Assembly (NCBI RefSeq): GCF_000286075.1
Contig: NZ_AJTZ01000005.1
Span: 1,426,001-1,490,000 of the forward strand
DNA: 64,000 nt
Reading direction: 5' to 3'
Origin: Streptococcus ratti FA-1 = DSM 20564
GTDB lineage: Bacteria; Bacillota; Bacilli; Lactobacillales; Streptococcaceae
Both the position numbers and the translations under genes were made by a program. Of this stretch, positions 38,449-45,940 are shown piece after piece. Numbering within the stretch: the first letter of the stretch is position 1; the number at the start of each line of letters is the position of its first letter. The notes under the pieces were generated by a model that was given only the letters and a program-made list of their open reading frames with translations, was not told the DNA's origin and did not search any database.

Positions 38449-38778
38449 GTGATTACAATCAGTCAGTATACACGTAACGCTCAAGTTTTCAAGGCACTTG
38501 CTGATGAGAAGCGCCTGCAGATATTGGATTATTTACAGCATGGGGAAACATGTGCCTGTGTCTTGATTGAGGCCTTAGATATTCCCCAGCCGGCACTGTC
38601 CTATCACATGAAAATTTTATGCCGGTCTGGACTTGTTATCAGCAGGCAGGAGGGAAAATGGAAACACTACAGTATCAGTAGTTTGGGCTTCAGCTATGCC
38701 ATAGAGCGCCTCGAGCAATTAACCGCTGCTGACAGCAGACATTCTAAAATGTGCAATTGTCAGCGAAAGTCATCTTAA
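38449..38778 (+). CDS. ArsR/SmtB-family metalloregulator
   Basis: A 109-residue protein with the ArsR winged HTH. The helix DEKRLQILDYLQHGETCACVL carries the CxC metal/arsenite site (ETCACVL) and the recognition helix is DIPQPALSYHMKILCRSGLV; additional C-terminal cysteines (KMCNC) are present. As(III)/Sb(III)-type sensing is likely. The only conventional start is the GTG at 38449, which is part of the GAGGTG that looks like the ribosome binding site; initiation at a following ATT or ATC is possible. Confidence 0.9.
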   Translation: MITISQYTRNAQVFKALADEKRLQILDYLQHGETCACVLIEALDIPQPALSYHMKILCRSGLVISRQEGKWKHYSISSLGFSYAIERLEQLTAADSRHSKMCNCQRKSS

Positions 38779-38800
38779 GTATGACTTTTATTTGAACATA

Positions 38801-38826
38801 ATATATCAATTTTTTTTGATGTATTA
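38801..38826 (+). promoter_or_regulatory. ArsR-type operator 2
   Basis: ATATATCAA-N6-TTTGATGTAT repeats the dyad found before the arsR gene, inverted, in the 76-bp gap before the permease. This suggests the regulator controls both promoters. Confidence 0.65.
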
Positions 38827-38854
38827 TCTGTAAAATAGGAATGGAGACATGATA

Positions 38855-39850
38855 ATGGGGACATTTATCCAAGATCAGATACTCGGTATGAAATGGCTCA
38901 ACAGACTGATTGGCAGAATTCTGTCATTGCTCGGTCTTAACTTAGAGTCAAGACTGGGAGGCAGCTTACAGTTTTTTATTTACGATGTTATCAAGATTAC
39001 CATTCTTTTATGTGTCTTGATTTTTATCATTTCTTATATTCAAAGTTATTTTCCGCCAGAACGCAGCCGAAAAATTTTAAGCCGTTTTGACGGTTTGGCA
39101 GCAAATAGTATCTCTGCTTTGCTGGGAACCGTAACACCTTTTTGCTCTTGCTCCTCCATTCCTCTTTTCATGGGATTCTCAAGTGCCGGACTTCCAGTTG
39201 GTGTGACCTTTTCGTTTTTAATTTCATCGCCGATGGTTGATTTAGGAAGCTTAATTTTGCTGATGAGTATCTTTGGCGGTAAAGTTGCTGTTATTTACGT
39301 TGTTTTTGGCTTGGTGCTTGCCGTTGTCGGCGGCTCCATTATTGAAAAACTGGGCATGGAAAAATATGTTGAGGATTTCGTAAAAAGTGCTCAGGCTGTT
39401 AATTTGGAGGCAGCAAGCTTATCCCAGTATGACAGACTCTCTTTTGCCAAAGAACAGGCTGCTGAAACCTTTAAGAAAGTCTTTCCTTATATTCTGGCAG
39501 GTGTCGGCATTGGAGCTCTTATTCACAATTGGATCCCAGAAGGTTGGGTAACTCAGGTACTTGGCAGCCATAATCCTTTCAGTGTGATTCTTGCAACACT
39601 TATTGGTATTCCTATGTATGCGGATATTTTTGGCTCTATTCCAATTGCTGAAGCCCTTCTGAGTAAGGGCGCTCAGCTGGGAACGGTACTATCTTTTATG
39701 ATGGCTGTCACCACTCTCAGCCTGCCGTCACTCATTATGCTAAAAAAGGCTGTCAAGCCTCAGCTCTTATGCGTTTTTGTCCTTATTTGCACTGTTGGTA
39801 TTATTTTAGTAGGATATGGCTTTAATATCCTGCAGTCATTCATATTTTAG
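38855..39850 (+). CDS. ArsP/YraQ-type permease (DUF318 family)
   Basis: A 331-residue protein with about eight membrane helices and the conserved TPFCSCSSIPLFMGFSSAGLP motif, whose cysteines are diagnostic of this permease family. ArsP members export trivalent organoarsenicals and other members export metals; pairing with an ArsR protein and a thioredoxin supports a metalloid role. I choose the second ATG (38855) because GGAG lies 8 nt before it and only 2 nt before the first. Confidence 0.87.
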   Translation: MGTFIQDQILGMKWLNRLIGRILSLLGLNLESRLGGSLQFFIYDVIKITILLCVLIFIISYIQSYFPPERSRKILSRFDGLAANSISALLGTVTPFCSCSSIPLFMGFSSAGLPVGVTFSFLISSPMVDLGSLILLMSIFGGKVAVIYVVFGLVLAVVGGSIIEKLGMEKYVEDFVKSAQAVNLEAASLSQYDRLSFAKEQAAETFKKVFPYILAGVGIGALIHNWIPEGWVTQVLGSHNPFSVILATLIGIPMYADIFGSIPIAEALLSKGAQLGTVLSFMMAVTTLSLPSLIMLKKAVKPQLLCVFVLICTVGIILVGYGFNILQSFIF

Positions 39851-39861
39851 GAGGTATAAAG

Positions 39862-40167
39862 ATGTCACTATTTGCCAAAAAAGAAAATCAGCACCCTAAC
39901 AAGACTGCTGCTGAAAATGATGCTGCCGTTTTTAAAGTACTGGGATCCGGTTGCAAGAAATGCCAAACTCTAGAAACTAATGTCAGGCAAGCTTGTGAGG
40001 AAACGGCATTGAATGCTGCTGTTGAACATGTCACCGATTTCAGCCAAATCGCTAACTATGGTGTTATGTCTACGCCAGCTCTTGTTTTAAACGATGAAGT
40101 CATCTCTGCCGGTAAAGTCTTGTCAGCAGAGGATGTGAAAGTCATTATTCAGGAGAAACTGTCATGA
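39862..40167 (+). CDS. Small thioredoxin-like protein (redox-active disulfide protein 2 type)
   Basis: A 101-residue protein with a thioredoxin fold and active site GSGCKKCQTLE; the later segment VMSTPALVLNDEV contains the cis-proline. Such mini-thioredoxins accompany DUF318 permeases and ArsR genes. It lies 11 bp after the permease with AGGAGG upstream. Its stop overlaps the start of a frameshifted arsC. Confidence 0.9.
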   Translation: MSLFAKKENQHPNKTAAENDAAVFKVLGSGCKKCQTLETNVRQACEETALNAAVEHVTDFSQIANYGVMSTPALVLNDEVISAGKVLSAEDVKVIIQEKLS

Positions 40168-40303
40168 CCTAAAGCTCAAAGTTGCCTTTGTCTGCCTGCA
40201 CAATTCCTGCAAAAACCAGATGACCGAAACCCTGTTCCATTATTCAGATATTTTTGAGGCCTATTCAGCAGGGATACAGACAAAATTAAAACAGCTTAGG
40301 TAA
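40164..40303 (+). pseudogene. Frameshifted, truncated arsC (low-molecular-weight phosphatase type)
   Basis: The ATG at 40164 overlaps the thioredoxin stop (ATGA) but meets TAA at codon 3. One base over, the frame reads LKVAFVCLHNSCKNQMTETL then FEAYSAGIQ, the start of thioredoxin-dependent arsenate reductases including the CxxxSC phosphate loop (CLHNSC). It stops after about 44 codons, so the gene is broken by both a frameshift near the start and a truncation. Confidence 0.8.
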
Positions 40304-40340
40304 AATTTATCTAGAGCTGTTTTTGTTGTTAATGTCCCCC

Positions 40341-40422
40341 TCTAACTGGCTAATACGAGGCTTTATTTAAGTCCTGGAAATCTGCTAATAAACCGCAAGA
40401 GCAGCACAAACCAAGTCAAGAA
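40341..40422. repeat. Imperfect direct repeat A (copy of the 3' end of the gene at 43264)
   Basis: These 82 bp align without gaps to 43242-43323, identical over a 21-bp core and about three quarters identical overall. The target copy is the 3' end and downstream flank of an intact membrane protein gene. The two copies bracket the TetR-glycosyltransferase-phosphatase block. Confidence 0.75.
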
Positions 40423-40451
40423 AACAGGCAAGGCGCATGCTTTTTCGACAC

Positions 40452-41015
40452 TTATTTCTCTCCTGCTTTCTCTAGCAGACTAACTAAATCATAAGTCTCC
40501 TCAATGAATTGTTCACGGCTATAATTTTTTTGTGATAAAAACCACTCAATCATGGCAATAAGTCCAGCAATTCGGATGTGGATGGTAAAATCTTTTGAGT
40601 TGCCAATTTCCTCAGAAAAGACGCTATCGTTCTCTGTTAAAAATACTTTGAGCACTTTGCGTATCGAACGAATGGCAAAGGGATAATTCGTTTCATTGAA
40701 TAAGCGTTTGAAAAAGATGGTCTTTTCCTGAAGATAGTCATAAAGCTTACCCAAGCTGACAAGAAATACATCTTGTTGGCTAAGGGATTGCATCAAGTCA
40801 ATATCACTGACAATTGGCAGCAGACTTAGCAGATAAGCATCTAAAAGGGCATACTTATCCTCAAAATGTAAATAAAAGGTTGAACGATTGATGTCAGCTA
40901 GGTTGCTAATATCATTGATGGTTATTTCGGTAAAATCTTTTTCTAAAAGTAAGTTTGCAAAGGCTTCATATATAGACTTTTGTGTTCGTTTGAAGCGACG
41001 ATCTTGTTTATTCAT
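40452..41015 (-). CDS. TetR-family regulator (divergent from glycosyltransferase)
   Basis: A 187-residue protein with the TetR HTH (AFANLLLEKDFTEITINDISNLADINRSTFYLHFEDKYALLDAY) and an all-helical ligand domain. Start at the ATG at 41015 (MNKQDRRFKR), with AGGAAAT upstream; the longer frame to 41177 would run into the divergent gene. A TGTTG-ATTATA-CAACA dyad at 41045-41060 in the shared spacer is a likely operator. Confidence 0.88.
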   Translation of the reverse strand: MNKQDRRFKRTQKSIYEAFANLLLEKDFTEITINDISNLADINRSTFYLHFEDKYALLDAYLLSLLPIVSDIDLMQSLSQQDVFLVSLGKLYDYLQEKTIFFKRLFNETNYPFAIRSIRKVLKVFLTENDSVFSEEIGNSKDFTIHIRIAGLIAMIEWFLSQKNYSREQFIEETYDLVSLLEKAGEK

Positions 41016-41135
41016 TGGTGATTTCCTAGACAATATTAAATATGTGTTGATTATACAACAAATAGGAATTTTTGCCCATTGTTTCCTCGTTTTCATCTGA
41101 TAAACTGAAGGCATTAAGAAACTGGAGGAAAAACG

Positions 41136-42317
41136 ATGAAACGTATTATCTTTATGGGAGTTCCCGCATTTGGTCACACCAATCCGACCTTATTAGTGGT
41201 CCAAAAATTAGTTGAAAACGGACATCAGGTTCGCTACTATACCGTCTCAAATTTCAAAGAAAGCTTAGAAAGACTTGGTGCTGAGGTGATTTGCTACGAT
41301 GAGAAAATGGCTTATATGACAGTTGAACATGTCAATCAACCCACTCACAATCAAAAAAACCATTTTTCAGCCCTTTTAGCCATCGTTTCAGAAGCTATTG
41401 AGGATATCCGAAATACCTATCTTGAAGAGATTGGAGCTTGGCAGCCTGATGTCATTGTTGGCGACTCTCTTGCCCTGTGGGCCTCTGTCATTGCTGATAA
41501 CCTAGATGTTCCATACGTTTCCTACAATACGCATTTCGCTTTTAACGAACAGACACCAAACATGTTAAGTGATACTTCTTTCAAAGACAATTTTAAAATG
41601 TTTTTGCACTTGCCTGAAATGATGGCAAATTACCAAAAAATAAAAAGGCTTGGCTATCCAACCAAGCACGTCACCGATCTCGCTTTCACCAGAAGTGACT
41701 GTCCTGTCATCGTAACAACATCACGGAGTTTCCAGCCTGCCGGTGCTAGCTTTGGCGAAACGATTCACTTTGTCGGACCGGTTATCCGAGAAAGCACCGC
41801 AGTTTGGAAAAAGTCTAATCGCCCGCTTGTTTATATTTCATTGGGGACTGTTAATAACCAAGCGAGCGACTTCTATCGTCACTGTTTTACAGCTTTAGGG
41901 AATAAGGAGTTCGACGTCCTCTTATCTGTTGGGGCCAAAACAGATATAAACTCATTAGGACAGACTCCTCAAAATTTTCAAGTCGCTCATTCGTTTGATC
42001 AAATAGCTGTGCTAAAGTCAGCTGATGTTTTCCTCACTCATTGCGGCCTAAACAGTACTAGCGAGGCACTCTATTACGAGGTTCCCCTCCTTGTTTTTCC
42101 TCAAACAGTCGAACAAAATATGGTTGCTGAGCGAGTTCTGGCAGCTGGTGCTGGTTTCAAACTTGAAAGCTGCGCCCCTACGACCATAGCTCAAGGCATT
42201 GAGGAAGTCCTTTATCATACTAATTATAAGAAACAAGCCAGCAAAGTAGCACAAGATTTTAGAGCTAGCGGTGGTGTTGAAGCAGCTATGCAAATTATTC
42301 TAAATCCCAAACAATAA
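41136..42317 (+). CDS. MGT-family glycosyltransferase (GT1, macrolide/flavonoid type)
   Basis: A 393-residue GT-B fold enzyme starting GVPAFGHTNPTLLVVQKLVENGHQVRYY. The C-terminal nucleotide-sugar site shows PLVYISLGTV and THCGLNSTSEALYYEVPLLVFPQTVEQNMVAERV, matching MGT enzymes that glucosylate macrolides or aglycones. The acceptor is unknown; a TetR-controlled detoxification role is plausible. CTGGAGG precedes the start. The phosphatase gene follows after 15 bp. Confidence 0.9.
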   Translation: MKRIIFMGVPAFGHTNPTLLVVQKLVENGHQVRYYTVSNFKESLERLGAEVICYDEKMAYMTVEHVNQPTHNQKNHFSALLAIVSEAIEDIRNTYLEEIGAWQPDVIVGDSLALWASVIADNLDVPYVSYNTHFAFNEQTPNMLSDTSFKDNFKMFLHLPEMMANYQKIKRLGYPTKHVTDLAFTRSDCPVIVTTSRSFQPAGASFGETIHFVGPVIRESTAVWKKSNRPLVYISLGTVNNQASDFYRHCFTALGNKEFDVLLSVGAKTDINSLGQTPQNFQVAHSFDQIAVLKSADVFLTHCGLNSTSEALYYEVPLLVFPQTVEQNMVAERVLAAGAGFKLESCAPTTIAQGIEEVLYHTNYKKQASKVAQDFRASGGVEAAMQIILNPKQ

Positions 42318-42332
42318 TGGAGTGAATAGCCT

Positions 42333-43148
42333 ATGAGCAAGACAGACAGAACAATCAAAAATTCAGGTCAAGAAATTGTCTGCGCTAGCATCAAAAACCT
42401 ACGTGATTTAGGTGGTTACAGAACCGTTGATGGAAAAACGGTCAAACACCATCTCCTTTTCAGAGGACCTGTCTTAGCAAATCTCTCTCAAGAGGCTCAA
42501 GCAAGGATAGATAGCTTACAGCTCAAACAAATTTTAGATTTAAGGTCAGAGCAGGAAGCCATGCAAATGCCCGATTATATTCCGAAAAAATGTTCTTATG
42601 TGAGACACTGTGCCAGTGTCATCAACGGAGTTGAAATCGACCTATCTCCAGAAGCATTAAAAAACAATATTTTCAAAAGCCCTTGGAATTTTATCCGCTT
42701 GCTAAAAAACTCTTTCAATCAAACCAGTTATAATGACATGGTCTTTTCAAATCCAGCCTTCTATGAGCTCTTTCAATTACTAGAAAATCAACAAGTACCG
42801 CTTTACTTTCATTGTACAGCCGGAAAAGACAGAACTGGTCTGGCAGCACTTCTCGTCTTATTGGCATTAGGCGTAACCAAAGAACAGGCTTTAGATGATT
42901 TCGAATTGACAAATCATTACTATGCGAAGAAGATTAAAGCAGCACAAGAAAAACATCAATTACTATGTCGTTTTTCCAAAAAAGCAAGGCTACTTATCCA
43001 GTCAAGTGAAGGGGTAACTAGACTAGCTGCAGAACATGCTCTGCAAGCTATTTTAGACAAATACGCTTCCTTTGAAAACTACTTTTATCAAGAATTTGGT
43101 CTAGATGAGACAAGGTTGGAACAACTTAGACAAAATTATACAGCTTAA
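42333..43148 (+). CDS. Tyrosine/serine protein phosphatase (Y_phosphatase3 family)
   Basis: A 271-residue enzyme with SIKNLRDLGGYRTVDGK near the N-terminus and the P-loop YFHCTAGKDRTGLAALL near residue 165, where the cysteine and arginine form the CX5R catalytic motif. Such enzymes act on phosphotyrosine, phosphoserine or phosphoinositides; the substrate cannot be told. It is co-transcribed with the glycosyltransferase. Confidence 0.9.
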   Translation: MSKTDRTIKNSGQEIVCASIKNLRDLGGYRTVDGKTVKHHLLFRGPVLANLSQEAQARIDSLQLKQILDLRSEQEAMQMPDYIPKKCSYVRHCASVINGVEIDLSPEALKNNIFKSPWNFIRLLKNSFNQTSYNDMVFSNPAFYELFQLLENQQVPLYFHCTAGKDRTGLAALLVLLALGVTKEQALDDFELTNHYYAKKIKAAQEKHQLLCRFSKKARLLIQSSEGVTRLAAEHALQAILDKYASFENYFYQEFGLDETRLEQLRQNYTA

Positions 43149-43156
43149 CGTATTTT

Positions 43157-43218
43157 AAAATCATACAGCGCCTCTAAGAATAGGCAAAAAGTCCATCTTT
43201 TGAGGTGTTGTATGATTT
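43157..43218 (+). terminator. Hairpin after the phosphatase gene
   Basis: AAATCATACA.CGCCTC and GAGGTG.TGTATGATTT form a long stem with small mismatches, about 15 bp after the stop. Confidence 0.65.
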
Positions 43219-43241
43219 ATACCAAAAGACTTCCTACTCCA

Positions 43242-43323
43242 TCTAACTAGGTCATATAAAACTTTATTTAATCCCTAGAAATCTGCTAATAAACCGCAAA
43301 AACAACATAAACCAAATCAAAAG
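43242..43323. repeat. Imperfect direct repeat B (native copy)
   Basis: Partner of 40341-40422. It spans the last 20 codons of the membrane protein gene at 43264 and about 20 bp beyond its stop. Confidence 0.75.
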
Positions 43324-43893
43324 TGCAGGAATAATGATAAAGATAGTCTCAAATGGCAGTAACCAAGGATAGGCCATGACAAGCTGCGATAGTGCGACAA
43401 GTATCCCCGTAACTAAAATGAGCTTAGATTTTTTAGACAGCGAGAAACTGATGGTCACAATAAACACAGACAGCGCTAGGGAAGCCATGTGAACTGCTGC
43501 CACCATAGATGAGATGATCAGTTTAGCAATGGTATCATCTAAAACCATATGATAGACTGGGTAAACAAGCCTTCCTGAAAATAGAGAAGTTAAAACTAAA
43601 GCCATAGCAAGGATAATGATCAAACTGCTGCCAATACTTTTAACCAGTCGACATTTGACGTAGGCCAATAAGAGATGACTAGAGATGAGCAGAAAAACCG
43701 CAGAGAAGATGGCTGCTTCAGAAATAACCGCAAGGGCTGTGCCATGTTTTTCTACCCATAATACGAGTTCAGAAGAGGTTGATAAATCTTGCGTTATGGA
43801 CATCAGAAAGTAATAAATGGCTGAAATGAATAAAGCAAAGCCCCAAAGCGAGCAAAATAGCAAGTATTTTTCTATTTTTCCCTTGTTTTTCAT
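43264..43893 (-). CDS. Six-helix membrane protein of unknown function
   Basis: A 209-residue protein with six predicted membrane helices and a basic C-terminus. Histidines at about residues 50, 73, 115 and 135 fall in or near helices but do not show the paired spacing of ferric-reductase or NOX haem ligands. It lies 58 bp downstream of the flavoreductase-like gene on the same strand, so the two probably work together under the upstream TetR regulator. I do not recognise a family. Confidence 0.75.
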   Translation of the reverse strand: MKNKGKIEKYLLFCSLWGFALFISAIYYFLMSITQDLSTSSELVLWVEKHGTALAVISEAAIFSAVFLLISSHLLLAYVKCRLVKSIGSSLIIILAMALVLTSLFSGRLVYPVYHMVLDDTIAKLIISSMVAAVHMASLALSVFIVTISFSLSKKSKLILVTGILVALSQLVMAYPWLLPFETIFIIIPALLIWFMLFLRFISRFLGIK

Positions 43894-43951
43894 TTCGCCT
43901 TTCCCTCCATGATATGCTCTATCAAAATAAGTTCATTTCACAAAGCACTCA

Positions 43952-44716
43952 CTATTTCAAACCATTAAACTTTTCTGTTTTCAGCTGCTTTATGTCAATC
44001 CCCTTATCCGCAAGAAACTTTTTCATAGCCTCAACATCATCAGGCTGACCAGCTAAGAGATAGGTGGCTTTGTTGCCGTACTTATCTACTACTTTCTTCA
44101 AGCTTTCTTTACTTTGGGAAAGGCTGGCGCTGCTGTCGTAGGTCAGCTTGCTGTCTTGTTGATCCAGCCGATACAATTCTTTATCAAAGACCGTCACTCC
44201 CTTATCCAAATGGTTGAGGATAAGGTCACGTTTACCGACCCACTCTTTAACGATTGGCCTCATCGCTGCAATACCAACATCAGAGGCAAAGCAGACAAGC
44301 GGTGAATCATCATTTTGAATCTTTAAGGTGGACTCCAGCCAACTCACCTCAACCTTGCTGCCAACTGGCAAACTGGTCAAGGTTTTCTTAAAAGTACTGC
44401 TGCTATTATGCGTCAGAATGAGAATCTCATTGTCATCAGGATTGGAAGCAATAGTCAGCCGGCGACTCTTTTGAGCGCTTTCTTTGACTTCAGGTAAAGT
44501 AATCTTAGCGTAAGAACCAGCTTTCCAAGTCATATTCTTGGGTTTCGTCAGATGAATGAAATAAAGATCGCTGCTGGGATTTTCAATGGATTTGACAGTC
44601 AGAGTTTGACTGCGGCCCAAGTAGCTAATCACTCCCCAAGTTATCAGACAGCCAAGAAGTCCCACTGCAAGAATTGATAGAATAATCGTTAACATTTTAG
44701 AAGGTCCTTTCTTCAT
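43952..44716 (-). CDS. Membrane-anchored ferredoxin-reductase-like (FNR fold) protein
   Basis: A 254-residue protein with one N-terminal membrane helix (IILSILAVGLLGCLITWGVI) and an FNR-type domain. KAGSYAKITLP and RRLTIASNPDD correspond to the FAD-binding RxYS region, with leucine and threonine at the usual Tyr and Ser positions. FASDVGIAAMRPIVKEW corresponds to the NAD(P) glycine loop GxGIxP, partly degenerate. Electron transfer at the membrane is plausible. It follows a small membrane protein by 14 bp, in a unit controlled by the TetR gene at 45204. Confidence 0.78.
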   Translation of the reverse strand: MKKGPSKMLTIILSILAVGLLGCLITWGVISYLGRSQTLTVKSIENPSSDLYFIHLTKPKNMTWKAGSYAKITLPEVKESAQKSRRLTIASNPDDNEILILTHNSSSTFKKTLTSLPVGSKVEVSWLESTLKIQNDDSPLVCFASDVGIAAMRPIVKEWVGKRDLILNHLDKGVTVFDKELYRLDQQDSKLTYDSSASLSQSKESLKKVVDKYGNKATYLLAGQPDDVEAMKKFLADKGIDIKQLKTEKFNGLK

Positions 44717-44730
44717 TTATTTTCTCCTTA

Positions 44731-45078
44731 TTATTGCCAAAATTTAAGCGATAGCCAAGCCGCCAAAGCAAAGACAGGAACAAAACCAATTACCTTAATG
44801 ATTAAGTCCGTATCCGGCAGGCTGTAAATATAAAGCATGGTAGCTGCTGCCGCCAGCCAAATCCCTAAAACTTTGCAAATTGCAGGCAAGTCCGCAATCA
44901 TGCAAAGTCCAATAGCGGCAAGCAGCAAACCGCCTGTCACAAAAGACATAAAGTCAGGGCTTGAAAAATTGATTGGCTGTAGAGTCGCTCCCCAAATCAC
45001 CACCAAAAGCCCAATCACAGCCAAGGCTGCTCCAAAAATACCTAATCCATTCATTTCTTTGCCTCCATTTTTAGTCAT
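44731..45078 (-). CDS. Small four-helix membrane protein
   Basis: A 115-residue protein with four hydrophobic helices and almost no loops. Both its first ATG (45078, AAAGGAG 7 nt upstream) and an in-frame ATG at 45054 (GGAGG upstream) are plausible starts. First gene of the operon with the FNR-like protein and the six-helix protein. Function unknown. Confidence 0.72.
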   Translation of the reverse strand: MTKNGGKEMNGLGIFGAALAVIGLLVVIWGATLQPINFSSPDFMSFVTGGLLLAAIGLCMIADLPAICKVLGIWLAAAATMLYIYSLPDTDLIIKVIGFVPVFALAAWLSLKFWQ

Positions 45079-45143
45079 AATTTTTCTCCTTTTATTTTAA
45101 ATTTGAGTAACCTCTAAAACCTGTTTGCTTAGGACTTTTCGAT

Positions 45144-45171
45144 TGAATGAACAAAAACACTTATTCATTCA
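45144..45171. promoter_or_regulatory. TetR operator 1 (membrane flavoreductase operon)
   Basis: TGAATGAA-N12-TTCATTCA lies about 65 bp upstream of the operon's first gene. The same arms and spacing occur upstream of the TetR gene. Confidence 0.75.
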
Positions 45172-45203
45172 GTCGCTTTTAAAAAATAAAGAATTTCTAT
45201 TCT

Positions 45204-45773
45204 TTATTTAAAAAGTCCTTTGACAAAATAAGTAGCTAAAATTTCAATGGTCTGACTGACATTAGAAAAATCCTTTTCAGTGATATGGGTGTCCATATAG
45301 TAGAAAAGCTGATAAACCTGCAGCACCTCTTGGATTTTCTCTTGAGAATAGCCTTCTGCCAGCATGCGATTAGTAAAGGTTTCCACTAAAAACTGATGAA
45401 AGGGATTATCAGACTTGCCTTTTTCTGAAGCATAATAGCTGTGCAGCTCATCAGAGATGGCGGGATTATACCATTCTGTCAGAATCTTATTGGATGAAAT
45501 AAGGCTGCGCGACTGCCCAAAAATCTGACCAATGAGTTCAACCGCGTCTCCTTCCCAATCAATCTCATCCATCATAGCTTGGCGCACGCGGTTATTCTCA
45601 TCAATATAAACATCCAGAAAAATAGCTTCCTTGCTGTCATAGTAATTATAGAAAGTCCCAGCTGCCACTCCGGCTTTTTTAGTAATTTCAGAAATGCCTG
45701 TCGCCTTGTAGCCTTTTTTCGAAAAGATCTCACAGGCAGCTGTCTTTAAGGCTTGTTTTTTGTTTGTCAGCAT
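45204..45773 (-). CDS. TetR-family regulator of the membrane flavoreductase operon
   Basis: A 189-residue protein with the TetR HTH (AACEIFSKKGYKATGISEITKKAGVAAGTFYNYYDSKEAIF) and a helical sensor domain. Start at 45773 (MLTNKKQALK), with AGAAGGA 8 nt upstream; two earlier in-frame ATGs are less well placed. Matching dyads upstream of this gene and of the next operon indicate autoregulation and control of the three membrane-associated genes downstream. Confidence 0.88.
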   Translation of the reverse strand: MLTNKKQALKTAACEIFSKKGYKATGISEITKKAGVAAGTFYNYYDSKEAIFLDVYIDENNRVRQAMMDEIDWEGDAVELIGQIFGQSRSLISSNKILTEWYNPAISDELHSYYASEKGKSDNPFHQFLVETFTNRMLAEGYSQEKIQEVLQVYQLFYYMDTHITEKDFSNVSQTIEILATYFVKGLFK

Positions 45774-45793
45774 CAATACCATCCTTCTCAGCA

Positions 45794-45827
45794 ATATGAA
45801 TGAATTTCAACTTCTATTCATTCATAT
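45794..45827. promoter_or_regulatory. TetR operator 2 (autoregulatory)
   Basis: ATATGAATGAA-N12-TTCATTCATAT has 11-bp perfect arms, 20 bp upstream of the TetR start. Arms and spacing match operator 1. Confidence 0.8.
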
Positions 45828-45940
45828 TTTACAATCTTTTTTTCTGCCTGTCAAGCCAAGGATCAAAGTTAAACGCCTTATCGCTTTAAAGAGCAGAAAA
45901 GAAAGCGGAACAGATTTCCATTGCGGTTAACAATGGCGTT

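Noticed and set aside
43264..44716. Split NADPH oxidase (NOX/ferric reductase) interpretation of the FNR-like and six-helix pair
   Set aside because: The six-helix protein lacks the paired histidines at the expected spacing in helices and the FNR motifs are degenerate; kept only as a general membrane electron-transfer suggestion.
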